Shown here one piece after another: positions 1 through 9,382 of a stretch of 64,000 nucleotides of DNA. Positions within the stretch are counted from its first letter, which is position 1; the number at the start of each line of letters is the position of its first letter. Source of the stretch: Chitinophagaceae bacterium (GTDB taxonomy: Bacteria; Bacteroidota; Bacteroidia; Chitinophagales; UBA10324). The DNA lies in assembly GCA_016704325.1 (NCBI GenBank), contig JADJAG010000005.1, forward strand, positions 310,001 through 374,000, written 5' to 3'. The position numbers and the translations under genes are program-made. Under the pieces are notes generated by a model. That model was given only the letters and a program-made list of their open reading frames with translations. It had not been told where the DNA came from and did no database searches.

Positions 1-757
1 TGAAAGCAGCAAGCTGATTAACGGATCCATCGGGGTCGATTGTCTCTAACAGCTCAATCAGTTTGACATAGTTCATTGCATCAAAGTCAGCGAGATGATG
101 CTCGGTCAGATCGGAAACTCCTTTTGCAAAGGCAGCCAGTTTTTCCTTTTTACCCTTGTCACCTTCACTTTCAGCCATTTTCATCAAACCACTCATCATT
201 CCCTTAATGTACGAGGTAGAATTCTTGCCTGAAAGTCCGCCGATTTGCCGGTACATGGTATGCGAAACTTCAGCCATAGAAAACTGAGTCGCATTCATTT
301 GCTCCTCCATTTTATCCAACTGTTGCCTGAGGTCGGGTCGATTACTGCGTAGTTTATTCAGTTGTTCTTTAATCAATATTCCGTTTAGAAGTACCCAGAC
401 CAATGAAACATTGTATTTTACAAGGTCAAAAAACTTCAGCCCGGACAGATAGCCCAGTTTATTTTCATCGCAGGCACTGATCAGGCAGGGTAATACTTTC
501 TTTTTTAAATGAAGAGCAGTTTCTGTTTCAAACTTTACATCTTTTGATTCCTGAGCGTTTTCAGACCATAACACGATAAACACATCACATGCTTCAATGC
601 CTTTCTTTACTTTGTCGCGGATATTTTCACCAAAATCTATTCCATGCACGTCAACCCATACTTCATAATGTTCCCTTAGTGCATTATCCAATTGCTTGAA
701 GGTGTCAAGATCCTTATCTTTCCAGGCATGGCTGAGGAATATTTTTAACTTCTCCAT
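1..757 (-). CDS. TIR-domain protein, 3' end beyond window
   Basis: Open reading frame from ATG at 757 running off the left edge after 252 codons. Residues 1-100 look like a TIR domain: start EKLKIFLSHAWKDKD, then VWVDVHGIDFGENI, then DVFIVLWSENAQES followed by KFETETA, whose Glu77 sits where the catalytic Glu of NAD-cleaving TIR domains is usually found. After the TIR come a hydrophobic stretch (about 105-125), a helical region rich in Lys/Glu/Gln, and a Met-rich segment. The effector or sensor part is not recognisable here and may lie outside. Bacterial TIR proteins often act in anti-phage NAD depletion, but others have different roles. The visible neighbours (rluD and others, divergent) are housekeeping genes, so a defence role is only an inference. 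Confidence 0.75.
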   Translation of the reverse strand, partial: MEKLKIFLSHAWKDKDLDTFKQLDNALREHYEVWVDVHGIDFGENIRDKVKKGIEACDVFIVLWSENAQESKDVKFETETALHLKKKVLPCLISACDENKLGYLSGLKFFDLVKYNVSLVWVLLNGILIKEQLNKLRSNRPDLRQQLDKMEEQMNATQFSMAEVSHTMYRQIGGLSGKNSTSYIKGMMSGLMKMAESEGDKGKKEKLAAFAKGVSDLTEHHLADFDAMNYVKLIELLETIDPDGSVNQLAAF

Positions 758-829
758 ATCTTTTATTTGACTTATGTAATACTACTAAACATTAATTGAA
801 ACGTAACAGCATAAAACCTATATTTTCTT

Positions 830-1912
830 TTGAGCGATACATCTAAACAACAAGCAGCACAGGAGCCGGAAGTGCCGGAAGAATCTTTCATACAGGGCGA
901 GGAAGCGGATAGTCTCTATGAGCATTTCAGGATTGTAGTAGATAAAGGTCAGGCTCCCTTACGCATTGATAAATTTCTTTTCAACAGGATTGAAGCAATC
1001 AGCAGAAACAAGATTCAGCAGGCTGCTGAAGAAGGGATGATTTTGGTTAATGGTATTCCGGTGAAGTCAAATTACAAGGTCAAACCATTGGACCTCATCA
1101 CGGTAATGCTGCCGGAGCCAAAGATGGAGCATGACCTGCTACCGGAGAATATTCCGTTAAATATTGTTTTTGAGGATGCAGATGTGGTGCTGATCAATAA
1201 GCCGCCAGGTCTTGTGGTGCATCCCGGAGTAGGCAACTATACGGGTACCCTGGTTAATGGATTAATCTATCATTTTCAGCAGTTGCCGGTTGCCAGCAAT
1301 GGAAAAAATCAGGACAGGCCCGGGCTTGTCCACCGGATTGATAAGAATACCAGCGGAATACTCGTGGTAGCTAAGAATGAATTCTCGATGAATTTTCTTG
1401 CTAAACAGTTTTCTGACCACTCGCTAAAAAGAACCTACCAGGCCATAGTATGGGGTGATTTCAAAGAGGATTCGGGTACCATCACGGGTCATGTGGGAAG
1501 AAGCTTGAAGAACCGCAAGATGATGGACGTTTTTCCGGAAGGAGATTATGGAAAGGAAGCCATTACGCATTACAAAGTGTTGGAACGACTTGGTTATGTC
1601 ACATTAATTCAATGCAGATTGGAAACAGGGCGTACACATCAAATCCGCGTTCACATGAAGTATGCAGGGCATCCGGTTTTTAATGATGAAACCTATGGAG
1701 GAAACAGGATTGTGAAAGGAACAGTGTATACGAAATACAAACAGTTTGTTGAGAATTGTTTTATCATGATGCCCAGGCATGCCTTGCATGCAAAATCACT
1801 GGGTTTTATTCATCCTGCCTCACGCAAGGAAGTTTTGTTTGATTCGGATCTGCCGGCTGACTTCACCGCTGTATTAGATAAATGGAGGAAATATGTAAAA
1901 GTGAAAAAATAG
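830..1912 (+). CDS. rluD: RluA/RluD family rRNA pseudouridine synthase
   Basis: Converts uridine to pseudouridine in large-subunit rRNA (family knowledge; exact target site not provable here). An N-terminal S4 RNA-binding domain (about residues 38-100, with LRIDKFLFNRIEAISRNKIQ) precedes the synthase domain. The catalytic motif HRIDKNTSG carries the nucleophilic Asp, and the RTHQIRVHMKYAGHPV motif typical of RluA/C/D follows. The 360 residues match the usual 320-360. The start is a TTG at 830: no ATG lies in frame before residue 66, which is already inside the S4 domain, so a non-ATG start is needed. It is divergent from the TIR gene with about 70 bases between. Confidence 0.9.
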   Translation: MSDTSKQQAAQEPEVPEESFIQGEEADSLYEHFRIVVDKGQAPLRIDKFLFNRIEAISRNKIQQAAEEGMILVNGIPVKSNYKVKPLDLITVMLPEPKMEHDLLPENIPLNIVFEDADVVLINKPPGLVVHPGVGNYTGTLVNGLIYHFQQLPVASNGKNQDRPGLVHRIDKNTSGILVVAKNEFSMNFLAKQFSDHSLKRTYQAIVWGDFKEDSGTITGHVGRSLKNRKMMDVFPEGDYGKEAITHYKVLERLGYVTLIQCRLETGRTHQIRVHMKYAGHPVFNDETYGGNRIVKGTVYTKYKQFVENCFIMMPRHALHAKSLGFIHPASRKEVLFDSDLPADFTAVLDKWRKYVKVKK

Positions 1913-1944
1913 CCATGTGGTGTATATGGTGTTACCATCTATAG

Positions 1945-3735
1945 TTAAATAGTTATTCCCATTGTTTTCAGCTCGTTGTTATAGTAGGAGATTTTCCCAG
2001 CGTCCTTCCATGCCACAAAAATCAGGCGGAGGTTACTTTTAGCACTTTCGTAAGCAGGATCCTGCTTTAGTATGTAGATACATAGCTGGACTGCTTCTTC
2101 GTATTTTTTTTGCATAGCAAGAATCACGCAGAGGTCATTTTGTGCATCCCGGTATTCCGGATCCAATGCGATCGATTTTCTGATTAATACCTCCGCTTCC
2201 TTAACGCTATTTTGTTTCAGACGAAGTAAAGCCAGGTTATAATAACAGACTGCATTCGAGGGATTGATCGACAGTTCTTCATCGAAAAGATGGCCGGCTT
2301 TTTCAAGCTGCCCGTTATTCAGGTATATCCTGCCAAGGTTGTTACGTACTTCTTTTAGCGCAGGATTAAGTTGAATGGCCGTTTCATATTCTTTTATCGC
2401 ATTTGTGGAGTTACCTGATGTAAGGTAACTGGTACCAAGCCCTTTATGTGCAAACGATGAATTGGGAGAAGTAGAAACGGCATTAAACCAGTAGCTGTAT
2501 TCATCTTTGAAATGATTGCTATGACGGATGTTCAGAAAAGCAAACAATACTATTATGCCCGCGACAATAATTTTGGAAACGGGTTTGTCCATGCTGATAT
2601 TTTTAACCAAGTCTGTTTCCATACATAAAATAAGAAAACCCGCCATCGGGAAATACAGGCGATGTTCTAAAAAAACGGACTCATAGTCAGCGGATGTGCG
2701 GAGGATGGCGGGTAACAAAAAAAGAAACAACCAGCCAACGGAAAGCAGTACATAATTTTTTCTGAGATTTTTTGAAACAGATAATAAATACATCAGCCCG
2801 ACAATAGTCACTATGGCGAAAACATAAGTCGTGTCCCTTAGTATAGGAAATACTGATAAATTAAAAGGCAGCAAAAGCTTACCAATATATTGCGGCAAAG
2901 CAGGTAAATTTTGAACGAAGTTTTCAAAAGCAAAAGTTATAGGCATACCAACTGAAGCGCCAAGCACTACGCTTCTTACTCCAAAAAAGATGACAATAAA
3001 AAATACCCACCCCAGGATTAGACCATAACTGCTGACCGCAACTTTTGGTTTATCATTGACATCTAATCTCCTGGTAAGATAAAACACCACGGGAAGCAAC
3101 ACCGCTGTTTCTTTAGTAAGCAGGCTCATGAAAAACAATAAAAAATGCAAAGCGAGGTAAAACGGTTTGCCGTTGTAAGCATAATGTAACAGAAACAAGA
3201 TGGATGCCAGTGCTGTTAAAGTGAGCAAAGCATCATTTCTCCCGGGAATCCATGCCACAGCTTGAACCAGTGCAGGATGAACAGTAAAAATGAGCGTTAC
3301 AGCAAATGCAAGCTGCCTGTTAAATTTAATCTTAACAAAAAGTAGAAAAAGAAGACAGGAGGAAACTGCATGAATGATTAAATTAGTAATATGAAATCCG
3401 GTTAAGGAATTCCCGTTGATTAATGAATCAAAATAGAATGTGAGATTTAAGAGCGGACGATAGAAGTAATCACCACTTCCCTGAGAAGTTCCAAAAACAC
3501 TTTGAGAAAAGAGTTCAAAAAATGGTTGCCTGCCTATAATGAATTTACTCATGTTTTCAATGAGTGTGGCATCATCATAGTATGTAAGCTGATACGATAG
3601 CGTTGGCAGATAAATAAGCATTGCACTACATGCTATTATGAAAAGTTGCATGCGTGAATCAAATGCAACGGCAGACGGCTTTACCGTTGCTTCAACATTA
3701 CTTTGATTCTTTTTTTTGCGTTGCTTCATTCCCAT
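1945..3735 (-). CDS. Polytopic membrane protein with C-terminal TPR repeats
   Basis: About 596 residues from ATG at 3735 (an upstream in-frame TTG at 3753 is less likely; ATG at 3729 is also possible). The N-terminal two thirds hold around ten hydrophobic segments. A YYDDATLI motif in the first periplasmic loop and YRPLLNLTFYFD downstream resemble GT-C fold mannosyltransferase/TMTC-like proteins, in which acidic residues of the first loop are catalytic. The last 170 residues are four to five TPR repeats (for example NAIKEYETAIQLNPAL and EAEVLIRKSIALDPEY). A protein glycosyltransferase role is an inference; the substrate is unknown. It lies just downstream of the ABC-F gene on the same strand (gap 36 bases), so the two may be co-transcribed. 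Confidence 0.7.
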   Translation of the reverse strand: MGMKQRKKKNQSNVEATVKPSAVAFDSRMQLFIIACSAMLIYLPTLSYQLTYYDDATLIENMSKFIIGRQPFFELFSQSVFGTSQGSGDYFYRPLLNLTFYFDSLINGNSLTGFHITNLIIHAVSSCLLFLLFVKIKFNRQLAFAVTLIFTVHPALVQAVAWIPGRNDALLTLTALASILFLLHYAYNGKPFYLALHFLLFFMSLLTKETAVLLPVVFYLTRRLDVNDKPKVAVSSYGLILGWVFFIVIFFGVRSVVLGASVGMPITFAFENFVQNLPALPQYIGKLLLPFNLSVFPILRDTTYVFAIVTIVGLMYLLSVSKNLRKNYVLLSVGWLFLFLLPAILRTSADYESVFLEHRLYFPMAGFLILCMETDLVKNISMDKPVSKIIVAGIIVLFAFLNIRHSNHFKDEYSYWFNAVSTSPNSSFAHKGLGTSYLTSGNSTNAIKEYETAIQLNPALKEVRNNLGRIYLNNGQLEKAGHLFDEELSINPSNAVCYYNLALLRLKQNSVKEAEVLIRKSIALDPEYRDAQNDLCVILAMQKKYEEAVQLCIYILKQDPAYESAKSNLRLIFVAWKDAGKISYYNNELKTMGITI

Positions 3736-3771
3736 GGAAACGGTTTTCCGCAATACTTTTTTGGCTACCTG

Positions 3772-5640
3772 TTAAGCAATTTCAGAAAGTACCAGCCATC
3801 GCATGCTTTTCTCGTCTATCAATTGCATTACAGAAGTGAGTTCTCTCGACAATTTTTGAATATCATTAAATGGCAGATCGGTTGATTGCAATGAAATGGT
3901 GAGTTCGTTCTTTCTGAATTCCAGTTTTTCAATTTCTTTTTCCAACAATTCAAACTCCCGTTGTTCTTTATAGCTGCGTTTTACTTTGGATTTTGTGGCA
4001 GTTGGTGCTGCATTCACTTCCTGTTTTCGTCCATTCTTAGCTTGATCGGATGTTTCCTTCTTTTCATTTTTCCACGATAGGTATTCTGCATAGGTACCAG
4101 GAAAGTCAATCACTTTGCCCAGACCTTCAAAAACCAATAAGTGATCAGTAATTTTTTTCATGAAATGTCGGTCATGGGAAACAACCACCAGGCAACCGGG
4201 ATACTCTTCCAAAAAATCTTCCAGCACATTCTGGGTTATAATATCCAGATCGTTGGTAGGCTCATCAAGAATAAGGAAATTCGGATTCTTCATCAGGATA
4301 GTCAGTAAGTACAGTCGCCTTTTTTCTCCTCCGCTAAGCTTAGCAACATAATCATATTGCTTGTTTCTGTCGAAAAGAAAACGCTCCAGCAGTTGTGATG
4401 CAGACAAAGTCTTGCCTTTTTCCAGCGTAATATAATCTGCGATGTCACGTACTACCTCAATTACCCGCTGATCGTCTTTAATCTTCATCCCTTTCTGCGT
4501 GTAATAACCAAACTGCACCGTTTCTCCAATCACTATTTTACCGGCGTCAGGTTTTTCCTGGCCGGTTATCAGGTTTAGAAAAGTTGTTTTTCCAATACCA
4601 TTTCTGCCGGCAATACCGAGTCGTTCCCTGGGCTTAAATTTGTAGCTGAAATCTGCAAGGATAGTTAGCTGGTCAAATTTTTTGTGTACATGGTGAAAAT
4701 CCACAATTTTTCCACCAAGCCTGTTGATCTTGATTTCTGCTTTTAATTCCTTTTCACGAAGATCTCTTGAAGCTTCTTCTTTTATATCGTAAAAGGAATC
4801 GATCCGTGACTTCGCCTTTACGGTTCGTGCTTTTGGCTGGCGGCGCATCCATTCCAGTTCTTTCCTTAACAGGTTTCTGGCCTTGTCAACTGCCAGCGCA
4901 TCATTTTCCTGGCGTTCAGTCTTCTTCTCAACATAATGCTCATAGTTGCCTGTATAAAAAAAGAGTTTGCCGTTGTCCAACTCAATCACTTCATTACAGA
5001 CATTATCGAGAAAATCGCGATCGTGAGTTACCAGGAGGAGGGTATCATAATTTTTCTTAAGATACTCTTCCAGCCACTCAATCATATCCAGATCGAGATG
5101 GTTGGTGGGTTCATCAAGGATCAAAAATTCAGGTTCATGCAAGAGGACGCTGGCCAGCCCTACCCGTTTTTTTTGCCCTCCGCTAAGGGTGCCAATCTTC
5201 CGGTTAACTTCACCAACACTCAGTTTGGTAAGAATCTGCTTGGCTTTAGATTCAAAGTCCCATGCATTCAGCACATCCATTTGTTCCATGGCTTCCTGCA
5301 TTTTTTTTGAATCTGCATCTTCTTCCAGGCAGAGTTCATAAAACTTAACTGCTTTTACTACAGGATTTTCGGAATCAAATATTGTTTCGATAATGGTGAG
5401 ATCATCATTAAGAAGCGCTTCCTGCTCGAGGAAACCAACAGTCAGGTCTTTGCGCAATAATACAGAACCGGAATCGGGTGTTTCCTGGCCGGTGATAATG
5501 TGAAGTAATGAAGTCTTTCCAAAACCATTTTTCGCGACCAGGGCAATGCGTTGGCCTTTGTTGATGCTGAGTGTGATGTCTCGGAATAACTCTTTATCAC
5601 CAAATGATTTTGCGATATTTTCTGCGTAGAGGTAATTCAT
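3772..5640 (-). CDS. uup: ABC-F family ATPase, Uup-type
   Basis: Soluble twin-ATPase of the ABC-F family, which acts on ribosomes or nucleic acid rather than as a transporter. Two nucleotide-binding domains are seen: Walker A GFGKTS and GRNGIGKTT, signatures LSGGQKKR and LSGGEKRR, Walker B ILDEPTNHLD and ILDEPTNDLD. A Lys/Glu-rich linker with an RRQPKAR segment lies between them, and a C-terminal coiled coil (about residues 535-615) matches the Uup C-terminal domain. The first Walker A has Phe where GxNGxGK is usual. Start chosen at ATG 5640: the in-frame TTG at 5652 overlaps a good -7 promoter box (5650-5657), so it cannot be the start of a transcript from that box. Confidence 0.88.
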   Translation of the reverse strand: MNYLYAENIAKSFGDKELFRDITLSINKGQRIALVAKNGFGKTSLLHIITGQETPDSGSVLLRKDLTVGFLEQEALLNDDLTIIETIFDSENPVVKAVKFYELCLEEDADSKKMQEAMEQMDVLNAWDFESKAKQILTKLSVGEVNRKIGTLSGGQKKRVGLASVLLHEPEFLILDEPTNHLDLDMIEWLEEYLKKNYDTLLLVTHDRDFLDNVCNEVIELDNGKLFFYTGNYEHYVEKKTERQENDALAVDKARNLLRKELEWMRRQPKARTVKAKSRIDSFYDIKEEASRDLREKELKAEIKINRLGGKIVDFHHVHKKFDQLTILADFSYKFKPRERLGIAGRNGIGKTTFLNLITGQEKPDAGKIVIGETVQFGYYTQKGMKIKDDQRVIEVVRDIADYITLEKGKTLSASQLLERFLFDRNKQYDYVAKLSGGEKRRLYLLTILMKNPNFLILDEPTNDLDIITQNVLEDFLEEYPGCLVVVSHDRHFMKKITDHLLVFEGLGKVIDFPGTYAEYLSWKNEKKETSDQAKNGRKQEVNAAPTATKSKVKRSYKEQREFELLEKEIEKLEFRKNELTISLQSTDLPFNDIQKLSRELTSVMQLIDEKSMRWLVLSEIA

Positions 5641-5649
5641 AAAAGTGTG

Positions 5650-5657
5650 CAAAGATA
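5650..5657 (-). promoter_or_regulatory. Bacteroidota -7 box upstream of the ABC-F gene
   Basis: Minus-strand TATCTTTG, a perfect match to TAnnTTTG, ten bases before the chosen ATG at 5640. No clear -33 TTTG lies 19-21 bases further upstream, so this rests on the -7 box alone. Confidence 0.5.
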
Positions 5658-5850
5658 GGCAGGAAGGATGAGGATGTAACTATGAAACCAACTACCGCTG
5701 CGTAATTATCAGGAGCCGCAAAAATACTGATAGAGAATAATGGTGTACCGTCAAGCTGATTTTGCCGAAGTATTTGAAATGAAGATGAGATTGCAAAGTA
5801 ACCGGGATCTTTTAACTTTTGATTTGCCAATTGAAGCAGGATAAAATAGA

Positions 5851-5882
5851 AAGGCCGTTTCGATTTGAACCGAAACGGCCTT
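5851..5882 (-). terminator. Intrinsic terminator after the M16 peptidase pair
   Basis: Perfect 12-bp inverted repeat AAGGCCGTTTCG / CGAAACGGCCTT with an 8-base loop. On the minus strand it is followed by a T-rich run (TTTCTATTTTAT). It lies 28 bases past the stop of the downstream M16 gene, which fits a terminator of that operon. Confidence 0.85.
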
Positions 5883-5910
5883 CAGTAAAAGTTAACTGCT
5901 TAATTCGTTT

Positions 5911-7245
5911 CTAATATGGTTTATTCTTAAAAACTTCAGTTTGTTTAAAGTCTGCCGGACTAATATCGGCCTTCTTTCCAAGGTAGGTCCAGATAATCGC
6001 ATTGGTGTTTTGATCCATTACCCTGTTTAGATCTTTTAGCGTGGTATTGTTTACGCGTTCAACATATTCTTCGTACATCTTCCAGTTGCCACGTACCATC
6101 CAGGTACCCAGTGCCATAGACTGGGCAGCCGATGTTTCCAGTCCCATCAGGTACCTGGTAAGAAATCCTTCTTTCTTATTGACGAGCTCTTCCGGCTTAA
6201 AACCATCTCTTTTGATGTCATTTAACAGATCAACCATCACCTGTATGGATTTCTTAGGTGAATCTGTTGATATATAAATCTGGCTGTAAGGGCTTGTTAT
6301 TGCATTGGTATTAATGAATGCTGCCGGTGCATAGGAGAGACTTCGTTTTGTTCTCAGTTCAACAAAAAAGCGATCATACATAATGGCCATGGCCATCATC
6401 ATCGGAATGCCGTCGGGAGTATTGAGTTGTGCAGAAGACATAATGCCACAGAGGTAGTTAGTAGCAATATCACGTTCTACAATATTCTCGGAGCCCTTTG
6501 TTATTACGTACCTGGGTTCGGGTTTTGCGCTGGTGCCTCCGGGAAGTTTTGAAAGGGTAGCTTTCACTTTAGCGATAATTTCTGCTTCTGGAATATTGCC
6601 TACAACAACCAGGAAACACCTGGCCTTTCCAATGGTGTTTTTGTAGTAAGCCTTGGCTACCGACACATCAAGTTTACTTAATGATTCGGAAGTGCCATCA
6701 GGATCTTTCTCATAGTTTTTCCCTTTAAAAGCAAAACCATCGGCAAGGCGCTGCAAGGCTGCATCAGGATTTTCCTCCTGTTGTTTTGCATTACTAACCA
6801 TTTGCTCCTGAATCAAGGCAAATTCATTTGCGTCGAAAGAAGGATTCATGATGGCATCAGCAAAAAGCGACCACGATTGTTCCCAGAATGGCTTAATACA
6901 AGTCATGCTCATCTGGCTGTAATCCAGCGAAGCAGAGTAGTCGAAGTTGGTTCCAATTTTTTCAGCTTCTGTTTTAAACACATTTTTGTTTTTGGTAATG
7001 GTGCCGGCATTAAGTGCCACGTTTAATGCCATTGATTCAATACCTTGTTTATCGAGTGGATAATTGGCCGTGCCGCCAATAACAAATAACCGTGCGCTTA
7101 TAACATCTTTCGGTGATTGCTTGATGATTACACGTAAGCCATCTACATTAATTTCTTTGATGCCATCAGCAAATGCAGGCACCTTAAAGATTACCAGGCA
7201 GAAAACAGCGGCTGCGATTACTAAGAATGAGGTTCTATTATTCAT
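5911..7245 (-). CDS. M16 family peptidase-like protein without zinc motif
   Basis: 444 residues with a signal peptide (FLVIAAAVFCLVIFKVPAFA), so exported. The fold belongs to the M16 (pitrilysin/insulinase) family: a glycine-rich opening (FVIGGTANYPLDKQGIESM) and a C-terminal region with YAPAAFINTN. The HxxEH zinc site of active M16 subunits is absent from the expected place. It therefore looks like the regulatory, non-catalytic half of a two-subunit M16 peptidase. The catalytic half is the gene directly upstream (7272-8642), 26 bases away in the same operon. In such pairs both chains form one clam-shaped protease (family knowledge). Confidence 0.85.
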   Translation of the reverse strand: MNNRTSFLVIAAAVFCLVIFKVPAFADGIKEINVDGLRVIIKQSPKDVISARLFVIGGTANYPLDKQGIESMALNVALNAGTITKNKNVFKTEAEKIGTNFDYSASLDYSQMSMTCIKPFWEQSWSLFADAIMNPSFDANEFALIQEQMVSNAKQQEENPDAALQRLADGFAFKGKNYEKDPDGTSESLSKLDVSVAKAYYKNTIGKARCFLVVVGNIPEAEIIAKVKATLSKLPGGTSAKPEPRYVITKGSENIVERDIATNYLCGIMSSAQLNTPDGIPMMMAMAIMYDRFFVELRTKRSLSYAPAAFINTNAITSPYSQIYISTDSPKKSIQVMVDLLNDIKRDGFKPEELVNKKEGFLTRYLMGLETSAAQSMALGTWMVRGNWKMYEEYVERVNNTTLKDLNRVMDQNTNAIIWTYLGKKADISPADFKQTEVFKNKPY

Positions 7246-7271
7246 AAAGGAATTATTTTTTCTTGAACAGA

Positions 7272-8642
7272 TTATTGAAACAGTTGATCGTAACTGGTTA
7301 TGCCCAGCGTTTTTTGCATTTGCGTAGACATCAGGATGCCCGCTACTTTGGGTTTTCCTTTAATGTAGGTTCTTACGTAGTTCTGAATATCCTGTCTGGT
7401 TACTTTTTTGAGGTTGTCAACGTAGGTTGTATAGTAATCAATGGTAGCTGATCCCCACCAGTAAGTCACCGTATGGATGTAGTTAGATGTTTTCTCCTTA
7501 TCATATACCTCACTGATCACAAGTTGGTTAATAGCAGTTTGCAATTGCTCATCCGTAAAGTAATCATCCTTATCCCAAAGATTTATTTGCTCTTCAACCT
7601 TCTTGAGGCAGTCTTTTAGTCTTTGAGGATTGGGCACAAAAAACAATTGTATAGGGCCGGTATATTTACACGTCTGGTAACCGAATTGTACCTGGTAAGC
7701 AAGACCGCTGTCAACCAATTCTTGTTGAAATTTGGAAGATGATTGAGACAGAATAAAGGAAAATACGTCTGCGGCATAGGTTGCCTTTACGTCATTTCTG
7801 GTATCAGGGCCATGCCATCCTTGTAAAACAAATGGTACTCTGGAATTCTCATTAATGGTGATGAAGGTCTTATTTTGTTTGATCGGCTCAAACTCAGGAA
7901 TCGGCCACTTTTCAAAAGGATCAAATCCGGAAGCCTTCCAGTCACCATACAGGTTTTTAACCTTAGTAAAAATTTCATCGTGCTTAACATCCCCTGCTAT
8001 AACCAGTATGGAATTATTCGGCCAGTAATACTTTGATTGGATGGTCCGCATTTTTTCCGGTGTTGCAGTAAGAATTACATCATGTATACCTATGGGATTT
8101 TTTCTGACATAGAGGTCACCCCACATTTTCTTATTGTAATCCTGGAATAATAGGAAGGCAGGATTGGACTCCGCTCGCTGAAACTCTCCATCTACCACAG
8201 GATTTTCATTCTTCATTTCCTGTTCTAGAAACAAAGGATACCGAATAGCGCTGTTCATGAATTTCAAGCCTTCATCGAGATTACCTACCGGCAGGGTGAA
8301 GAAATAGTTAACTCTTTCATCTGAAGTGGTTCCATTAAAAGAGATGCCCAGTTCCTGTACTCTTTTGAGATATGCCTCCTGTGAAGGGATATCTTTATTC
8401 GCCTTAAAAAACATATGCTCATAAAGATGAGAAAGTCCATTAAAGGCAGAGTCTTCAGTATAGGAACCATTATGTACTGCAATTTCAATAGTGGCAAGAG
8501 GTACACTGTTATCTTCAATTACCAGCACCTGCAGACCGTTTTCCAATTGGGTCATGAAAAAGTTGGATGGTAAATGTTTCTGGGCCTTTAACTGAGAAAA
8601 CCCTGAAACAATCATGAGTAAAAGGGGAATGAATCGCTTCAT
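7272..8642 (-). CDS. M16 family zinc metallopeptidase, catalytic subunit
   Basis: 456 residues with a signal peptide ending near LKAQ. The HxxEH zinc motif is intact (His72, Glu75, His76 in GLSHLYEHMFF). A candidate third ligand lies about 75 residues later in VVDGEFQR. The C-terminal M16 domain contains the conserved substrate-binding region near SGLAYQVQFGYQ. It probably degrades peptides in the periplasm or outer envelope as the active half of a heterodimer with the following gene. The substrate is not predictable. First gene of a two-gene operon that ends at the terminator near 5851-5882. Confidence 0.9.
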   Translation of the reverse strand: MKRFIPLLLMIVSGFSQLKAQKHLPSNFFMTQLENGLQVLVIEDNSVPLATIEIAVHNGSYTEDSAFNGLSHLYEHMFFKANKDIPSQEAYLKRVQELGISFNGTTSDERVNYFFTLPVGNLDEGLKFMNSAIRYPLFLEQEMKNENPVVDGEFQRAESNPAFLLFQDYNKKMWGDLYVRKNPIGIHDVILTATPEKMRTIQSKYYWPNNSILVIAGDVKHDEIFTKVKNLYGDWKASGFDPFEKWPIPEFEPIKQNKTFITINENSRVPFVLQGWHGPDTRNDVKATYAADVFSFILSQSSSKFQQELVDSGLAYQVQFGYQTCKYTGPIQLFFVPNPQRLKDCLKKVEEQINLWDKDDYFTDEQLQTAINQLVISEVYDKEKTSNYIHTVTYWWGSATIDYYTTYVDNLKKVTRQDIQNYVRTYIKGKPKVAGILMSTQMQKTLGITSYDQLFQ

Positions 8643-8821
8643 AATTTGAGATGAGGTTAAGAATGAGCCACAAAACTAACAACAAAAATTATCCGTCACA
8701 GAATATTGGTCGAAGGAATTTATTCTTTTGTCGAATCGACCTTTTGAAGCAATCAATAATCATTGTATCTTGGTAAGGCTGCAAATAAGCTACATAACAT
8801 AGAATCGAAAGACAGCTTGAA

Positions 8822-9382
8822 ATGAGTAACATGAAAAAAATCAGCTGCAAACCATTGACAGACGAGCAATGGCAACACTTTGAAAAACTGTTTGGGGAGA
8901 AAGGTGCCTGCGGAGGTTGTTGGTGTATGTATTGGCGGTTAAAGCGGTCGGATTTTTTAAGCAGCAAAGGAGAAGGCAATAAACGATTGTTCAGGCAGGT
9001 TGTTCAGCGAGCAGAAATACCTCCTGGTTTATTACTTTTTTCAGGAAGTGAGCCTGTGGGTTGGTGCGCCGTCGCCCCTAGGAGTTCCTATCCGGTCTTG
9101 AGTAACTCAAGAATATTAAAACCGTTGGATGATCAATCTGTCTGGTCAATTGTATGCTTCTTCATTCGCAAAGATTTTCGTCGGTTAGGTTTGACAGTAG
9201 TATTTCTGAAACATATTCTGCAATTCTGCAAATCAAGAAAGGCATTGATGGTGGAAGGTTATCCAATTGACGTTTCAGGCAATCAAAAATATCCGGCAGT
9301 TTTTGCCTTTACAGGTGTTGCTTCAGCTTTCATTAAAGCAGGTTTCAAACAGGTTGCGCTTCGTTCCCCAGGCGTCCCATAA
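8822..9382 (+). CDS. GNAT family N-acetyltransferase, C-terminus frameshifted
   Basis: 186 residues as read. An N-terminal cysteine-rich motif (GACGGCWCMYWR) marks a GNAT subfamily widespread in bacteria, and a GNAT core with VGWCAVAPR and FFIRKDFRRLGL (acetyl-CoA loop region) follows. The frame ends in RSPGVP and a stop at 9380-9382. One base over, the frame from 9373 reads RPIMRYDLRDGLPA and stops at 9415-9417. From memory, members of this subfamily end in a segment like RRSPxRPIMRY, so the true gene probably extends to 9417 with one base lost near 9368-9373. The substrate is unknown. Either a real C-terminal mutation or a sequencing error. Confidence 0.8.
   Translation: MSNMKKISCKPLTDEQWQHFEKLFGEKGACGGCWCMYWRLKRSDFLSSKGEGNKRLFRQVVQRAEIPPGLLLFSGSEPVGWCAVAPRSSYPVLSNSRILKPLDDQSVWSIVCFFIRKDFRRLGLTVVFLKHILQFCKSRKALMVEGYPIDVSGNQKYPAVFAFTGVASAFIKAGFKQVALRSPGVP

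Noticed and set aside
5597..5830. 77-residue minus-strand frame upstream of the ABC-F gene
   Set aside because: Overlaps the ABC-F start and its promoter, has no domain, and its sequence looks random.
1..8642. Defence island around the TIR gene
   Set aside because: Visible neighbours are housekeeping genes; no restriction, toxin or phage genes seen on this side.
8689..8979. 96-residue minus-strand frame over the GNAT start
   Set aside because: Antisense to the clear GNAT gene, no family resemblance.
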